DNA of 64,000 nucleotides from Enterocloster bolteae. GTDB taxonomy: Bacteria > Bacillota > Clostridia > Lachnospirales > Lachnospiraceae. The stretch is taken from contig NZ_CP022464.2 of assembly GCF_002234575.2 (NCBI RefSeq), positions 5,084,001-5,148,000 of the forward strand, given 5' to 3'. The position numbers were made by a program, and so were the translations under genes. The first letter of the stretch is position 1, and each line of letters begins with the position of its first letter. This document shows, in pieces, positions 59,976 through 64,000 of this stretch. Below the pieces are notes generated by a model. It saw only the letters and a program-made list of their open reading frames with translations, was not told where the DNA came from and did no database searches.

Positions 59976-61553
59976 TCATAGGACTGGCTCATATAGGTTA
60001 AGTCCGCACCGCAGATGGAAGCCCAGCTCCCGTTCCTTTCCCACTGAGACTTCCCGGACCAGGAGGATAAACTGGTCACCATCGAACGCCTGCATCTTCC
60101 CATCATATCCCTGGAGCTGATGCAGGGTGGCCTGTAACCCTGTGATGGTATCCTGGTGGGTACCTCTACTGTGCAGCTGTTTCTCTTCTGACCTGCATCT
60201 GCTTAGCTCCTGTTCAATCTTCTGGCTCTCCTCAAAATAAAGAGCAGAGTCGATACACTCATTTGCTTTTAACTGCCTGAGTATATGTCTCTGCTCTTTT
60301 AGTTCCAGTTTCTTTTGATTTAAGGTACCCAATGCCTCATAAAGTCCATTGGTTTCCTGCATCTTCTTCATCCCCCGGATGACCGGGTCCAATATCTCGT
60401 CCGCATGCTCTTTCAGGGTGTTGAATGTATTTACAAACATTCTTTCTATATCCGCTTCCCATATCTCATTGGTAAAGCACTGGCATGCCTCTGACCGGTG
60501 GCCCGGACATCTCCACTTGATGGACACTCCCTTTCGTCTCTGCTCCTTCTTTCGGATGAACGCTCTCCCGCATTCCCCGCATACCACTTTCCCGCTCAGG
60601 ATATAGGTTCCCTCACTTCCACATGATTTCGCCCTGGCCTGTCTGCCAAGACGGTGCTCCTTTATCTGTTGTAACCTAATCTGCTCATCCCTGCTAAGGA
60701 TACCCTCATGGTCATCCCTTATAAAATACTGTGGCTTCTTCCCACGGTTTTTCTCTGTCCGGAACGGCACCATCCCAGTCGAATAGGTTTTCTGGTGAAG
60801 GCAGTCACCCACTGTTTTCTCGTTGAACAGGATCCGCAGGACCGCTTCGGAGGACCAGAGCCCACCATAAGGCGCCGCTACTTGGTTCTGATTCAGGTAT
60901 TCGGCTATCCTCACCCCGCTCATTCCGTTCATGTACATGCTGGCCATCCTGCGGACCCATACGGCCTCATCCTCCTTGACAGCCAGCTCCTTTGCTTCAT
61001 CCTTATCGTAGCCATACGGCCGTCTGCTTATCACGAATGTACCATGCCGGAACCGGTTCACCGCTGACCAGTGGACGTTTTGGGAGATGTTCTCGGACTC
61101 CTGCTGTGCAACCGCACCGTATACGGTCAGGATTCCTTCACTCTCCTCCGTCATGGTATTCAGGCGTTCTTTCTCGAAATACACACTTACCCCTATTTCC
61201 TTCAGATGGCGGACCGTGGATAAGGTGTCCACTGTGTTCCTGGCAAACCGGGTGATTGATTTGGTCAGTATGAGGTCTATCCTTCCTTTTTCACATTCCT
61301 CCAGCATCCGCCGGAAGTCCTCCCTCCCCCATCGGCTGGTTCCGCTTATTCCCTCGTCCGCATATATCCCGCAGAATTCCCAGGCCGGATTTTTCTGGAT
61401 AAGTCCTCTATAATACTCCATCTGTGTGTCGTAAGAGTGATACTGGCCATCGTCATCCGTGCTCACACGGCAGTATGCACACACACGAATGCTTCGTATC
61501 TGGTATCCTGTATGCTCTGGTATGGTCTTTGGGATGCACAATACTTCTGCCAC
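59976..61553 (-). CDS. Large serine recombinase, copy 2 of the 26468 gene
   Basis: 525 residues, GTG start as in copy 1 with AAGGAGG. Catalytic motifs unchanged; scattered substitutions near the N-terminus (IPKTIPEHTG), the zinc ribbon and linker. Confidence 0.92.
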   Translation of the reverse strand: MAEVLCIPKTIPEHTGYQIRSIRVCAYCRVSTDDDGQYHSYDTQMEYYRGLIQKNPAWEFCGIYADEGISGTSRWGREDFRRMLEECEKGRIDLILTKSITRFARNTVDTLSTVRHLKEIGVSVYFEKERLNTMTEESEGILTVYGAVAQQESENISQNVHWSAVNRFRHGTFVISRRPYGYDKDEAKELAVKEDEAVWVRRMASMYMNGMSGVRIAEYLNQNQVAAPYGGLWSSEAVLRILFNEKTVGDCLHQKTYSTGMVPFRTEKNRGKKPQYFIRDDHEGILSRDEQIRLQQIKEHRLGRQARAKSCGSEGTYILSGKVVCGECGRAFIRKKEQRRKGVSIKWRCPGHRSEACQCFTNEIWEADIERMFVNTFNTLKEHADEILDPVIRGMKKMQETNGLYEALGTLNQKKLELKEQRHILRQLKANECIDSALYFEESQKIEQELSRCRSEEKQLHSRGTHQDTITGLQATLHQLQGYDGKMQAFDGDQFILLVREVSVGKERELGFHLRCGLNLYEPVL

Positions 61554-61644
61554 TTGCTGTACCTCCTTTCCTCCGTTTTCAACAAGACACATTACCACAC
61601 TTCCTGCACCATATCAAGTATCAGTTCTCCAAATCTTCACATTT

Positions 61645-61794
61645 TTATACAACATGTTGGGAACATATCCTCTGGTACTTCCGAAGGACCATGTCATACA
61701 TGACAGGGTCAATCAGTCTTTGGCGCAGCAGCTCATCCAGTATCTTCTGTACTTCTCTGAATCGCAGGTGTGGAAGCAGCTCAATTGTTTCCAT
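61645..61794 (-). CDS. 49-residue SHOCT-like small protein, copy 2
   Basis: Identical to the 28137-28286 product, same GGAGG site and 14-bp overlap with the preceding small gene. Confidence 0.55.
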   Translation of the reverse strand: METIELLPHLRFREVQKILDELLRQRLIDPVMYDMVLRKYQRICSQHVV

Positions 61795-61948
61795 AGTTCC
61801 TCCAGGAATACTCTATTTCCATCTCACGGATTTCTTCATGTGTATCGCTCCTGAAGCTGTTATGGGAATGCCCATCTGTAACACCTTCATCCATTCTGGC
61901 CTCGTTCCATTCCACATCCATGCAGTCATCCCGGAAGAACGGCTGCAT
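61781..61948 (-). CDS. 55-residue acidic small protein, copy 2
   Basis: Identical to the 28273-28440 product; see there for support and doubts. Confidence 0.45.
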   Translation of the reverse strand: MQPFFRDDCMDVEWNEARMDEGVTDGHSHNSFRSDTHEEIREMEIEYSWRNYGNN

Positions 61949-62379
61949 GATCTGGCATCGAACCCACCTTCTCTCTGTCTCTTATTTGTGCTTCTATTTG
62001 ACACTACTCCCCGAAGCTTGTCCAGAAGGATACCTGGACAGGGCAGCCAGTCCGCCTGCCTGCAGCGTACAGGCATCATAGGAATTCCACCTCCTCCGGG
62101 TTCTCCGGGGGCCGCCCTCATTGCGTGGTCCCCGGCCAAGGGGGCTGTGACTGGACGGAAGTATCATTGTCAGCTGTCCGGGATTATGGCGATTCAACCC
62201 TGCTTATGATTGATTGGGAGTCGGGTGTGTGCCGCTCTTGCCTTAAGATGTAACACACATTCATGGACAGGACCATGTCCTGCAGGCAGTCATCGCGCAC
62301 CCCTCACGTCGCTTTCGTTCCTCACGACCGGACAGCCAATGTAACGGATTGGCTGGATATGAAGTTGTCAATGTACGAC

Positions 62380-62403
62380 GGACGGCTTACTCCCGTCCTT
62401 TTA
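62380..62403 (+). terminator. Terminator-like hairpin, copy 2
   Basis: GGACGG/CCGTCC stem with TTTTATT tail, as at 28872. Confidence 0.5.
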
Positions 62404-62518
62404 TTCAGGCCTGTATGAATCATTTTTTCTTTTGTGGATTATCATATATCCGGTCTCCCACTTAAGGGATGGACCGGTTATACCCCATTCTCTCCTTCCA
62501 TTTCCATTCCGGGTTTTC

Positions 62519-63190
62519 AAAAAATACCCCTCTACTATTTAAAAGCCGAAAAACAGACCTACTGATAACCAACTTACTTACAAAAACTTGATTAACCTCC
62601 CATAAACTCTTCTGCAGTCTTTCCCTTTAAAATGCCTGCCAAAAAATATCCCCCTACTTTTAGAGGTAAAAAAAGGGCCTCCTGATAACCAAACTTTTTC
62701 TTAAATATATATAAACTTCTCTGAAACGCAGGTATTGAAGCAGCTCTTTTCTTCCTTCTTCAGATAACTTCGTTGGGTCAACCTCCCCTGTATTCATACA
62801 TTCCCCTCTCATGAATAGGCAATTTCCATGGGAATGGACTTATGTTTTTCTTTACAATTGCATGGACGATCCAGTTCCTCATCCCTGTACCATTCCCTTC
62901 TAAAAAAACATCCCCTACTACTAGTGGTAAAAAATAGGCCTTCTGATAACCAGATTTCTTCTTACGATTTTCTTAAGATACACAAGTTCGGTATACAACC
63001 AGGCTTGCAGATTACATTTCCAGAAAAGATTCCCCCGCGACTCATGGTAAAAAACAGCCCTTTGATAGCCAAGATTAATTGCAAAAACTTTTCAAACTAC
63101 CCTGAACACTCCCATCAATTTTCCCTTTCAAAATATCTGCCGAAAAATATCCCTCACTATTAGTCCAGTTTCAGACCCCTTTTGATAACC
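62519..63190. repeat. Degenerate repeat array, five units
   Basis: Units at 62519-62570, 62641-62690, 62902-62951, 63022-63070 and 63142-63190. Unit 4 is absent from copy 1, where the flanks of units 4 and 5 are fused, consistent with deletion by recombination between units. Same minus-strand peptide relics as copy 1. Confidence 0.75.
62660..62797 (-). CDS. 45-residue small protein in the repeat array
   Basis: ATG with AGAGGGGA upstream; starts MNTGEVDPTKLSEEGRKELL, continues QYLRFREVYIYLRKSLVIRR and ends at TAA inside repeat unit 2. Its tail is the same peptide that the other units encode in decayed form. Shares the LRFREV segment with the SHOCT-like protein. Broken in copy 1. Confidence 0.45.
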   Translation of the reverse strand: MNTGEVDPTKLSEEGRKELLQYLRFREVYIYLRKSLVIRRPFFYL

Positions 63191-63445
63191 TCAAAAAGCC
63201 AATTTCGTTAAAAGTGCACATACAACTTTAGTTATTTTTACTCGGATTATCACGCCTCAAATGGTTTATATTCTTTCCCTCTGTACTAGATATTCCATTG
63301 GGTACTTCTTGGCAGGCCACCATGGGCCAGGGCATGGCCCACCGGATAGACAGACTCCACCCTTGGCGTGGCATGTATTTTTTTGTACGGGTACAGCATG
63401 TATTTGATTTTTTTCGCCTCGTTTTTCCTCTCCAAACAAACAAAA

Positions 63446-63468
63446 AGCCGCCACATAATATGACGGCT
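63446..63468 (-). terminator. Terminator of the 94-residue gene, copy 2
   Basis: AGCCG/CGGCT hairpin with TTTTTGTTTG on the minus strand, as at 29811-29833. Confidence 0.75.
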
Positions 63469-63485
63469 ACCCTCAAAACATACTA

Positions 63486-63770
63486 TCACATATCCCGAAT
63501 CATCTTCATCAATCGTATCCCATCCTTCACCCCTTCCTCATACAGATACAGCTGACACATCCCATTTCCATCCAGCATGTCATCAATACAATCCTCTATG
63601 GCATCCCTCTGCTCCTTGGTAATTTCCTTCATCCAATAGTCCATCCGTTCGTTCAGCTTGTGGTCTGCTTTCTTTTCTTCCTGTGTCTTTTCTGCCTGCC
63701 ATCGGCTTACCAGCCATTCTACCCTGGCTGCTATGACTTCCTCACATTGTTCCCTCGTAGTTTTCTTCAT
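63486..63770 (-). CDS. 94-residue helical protein, copy 2
   Basis: Same as 29851-30135 with changes such as EEVIAARVEWLVSRWQAEKT. The ribosome site GGAGGAG is kept. No family recognised. Confidence 0.7.
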   Translation of the reverse strand: MKKTTREQCEEVIAARVEWLVSRWQAEKTQEEKKADHKLNERMDYWMKEITKEQRDAIEDCIDDMLDGNGMCQLYLYEEGVKDGIRLMKMIRDM

Positions 63771-64000
63771 AGACACTCCTCCTTCCGCCAACACCATATC
63801 GAATATCCCGGCGGAAGTCCATATCCACATGTCATAAAGATTCTGCTCCAAATACGTCAGAACCACCTACAGGGTGCACCTATAAATGCGCTATTTTCCT
63901 TGTATTTGCGTGGTCTCCAGCCAAAACCGACCACCTAACAGGTGACCAAGGCTCCAAACAGGTGCACCTCCATGGAAGAAGAAAAACGCCCGCATTGCGG

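Larger units (their letters stand above)
61588..62421. repeat. ~830-bp block identical to 28080-28913
   Basis: Second copy of the conserved block, including the two small ORFs, the alternative 88-codon frame (61813-62079) and the hairpin-rich non-coding part. The first mismatch on the right is at the TTATCATAT / TTATAATAT position. Confidence 0.75.
56489..64000 (-). mobile_element. Serine-recombinase module, copy 2 (runs off window)
   Basis: Direct repeat of 22966-30368, offset 33.5 kb, all genes in the same order and orientation. Compared with copy 1 it has small differences in each recombinase, an intact 45-residue ORF, and one more unit in the repeat array. The window ends inside its 5' regulatory region. 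Confidence 0.8.

Overview
The window looks like a chromosomal stretch of a gut Lachnospiraceae/Clostridia-type Firmicute (Enterocloster/Hungatella-like). This is inference from strong AGGAGG ribosome sites, LacI/TRAP/MocA sugar gene clusters, YesMN and LytTR/GHKL signalling genes, clusters of large serine recombinases and IS256/ISL3/IS1182-type insertion sequences. No tRNA, rRNA or CRISPR array was recognised.

Layout. 1-4.7 kb: a polyol/sugar operon on the minus strand (SDR dehydrogenase, split transketolase, FGGY kinase) with a divergent LacI regulator. 4.7-6.8 kb: decayed DNA with an IS1182-type remnant, a GNAT acetyltransferase and a scar of a mobile element. 6.8-15.1 kb: a signalling operon (Hpt protein, triple-PAS hybrid histidine kinase, GGDEF-EAL protein, truncated response regulator-GGDEF) divergent from a regulator with two GntR-type DNA-binding domains. 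15.2-20.4 kb: a methionine-sulfoxide repair module (CcdA, TlpA-like thioredoxin, MsrAB lipoprotein) followed by a YesMN-type two-component system. 20.5-22.6 kb: an IS1182-type wreck with an intact IS256 element nested in it.

23.0-30.4 kb and 56.5-64.0 kb (to the window edge) hold two direct copies, about 33.5 kb apart, of one recombination module. Each has a 95-residue partner protein next to a broken vapD gene, three consecutive serine-recombinase genes (the middle one without a catalytic domain), two small overlapping ORFs, an ~830-bp block that reads identical in both copies, a degenerate repeat array and a 94-residue protein. A third trace (about 85 bp) lies at 6.58 kb.

Between the copies sit a 15-gene minus-strand catabolic operon (30.8-44.4 kb: TRAP transporter, four TIM-barrel epimerase/isomerases, three Gfo/Idh/MocA oxidoreductases, Zn-alcohol dehydrogenase, SIS isomerase, ROK kinase, cupin, NAL/DHDPS-type lyase), its divergent LacI regulator with three identical perfect 14-bp operators, an AlbA_2/Schlafen-like ATP-binding regulator, an ISL3 element with intact target duplication, and a Type III restriction-modification operon. 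The R-M operon carries a single-pass membrane protein between mod and res and a 93-residue protein ahead of mod. Next to it lies a graveyard of LytTR/GHKL, TnpV-like and VapD fragments.

The most novel-looking items are the serine-recombinase module, the membrane-protein-containing Type III R-M operon, the MocA/epimerase/TRAP pathway of unknown substrate, and the double-GntR/multi-PAS/c-di-GMP signalling locus.
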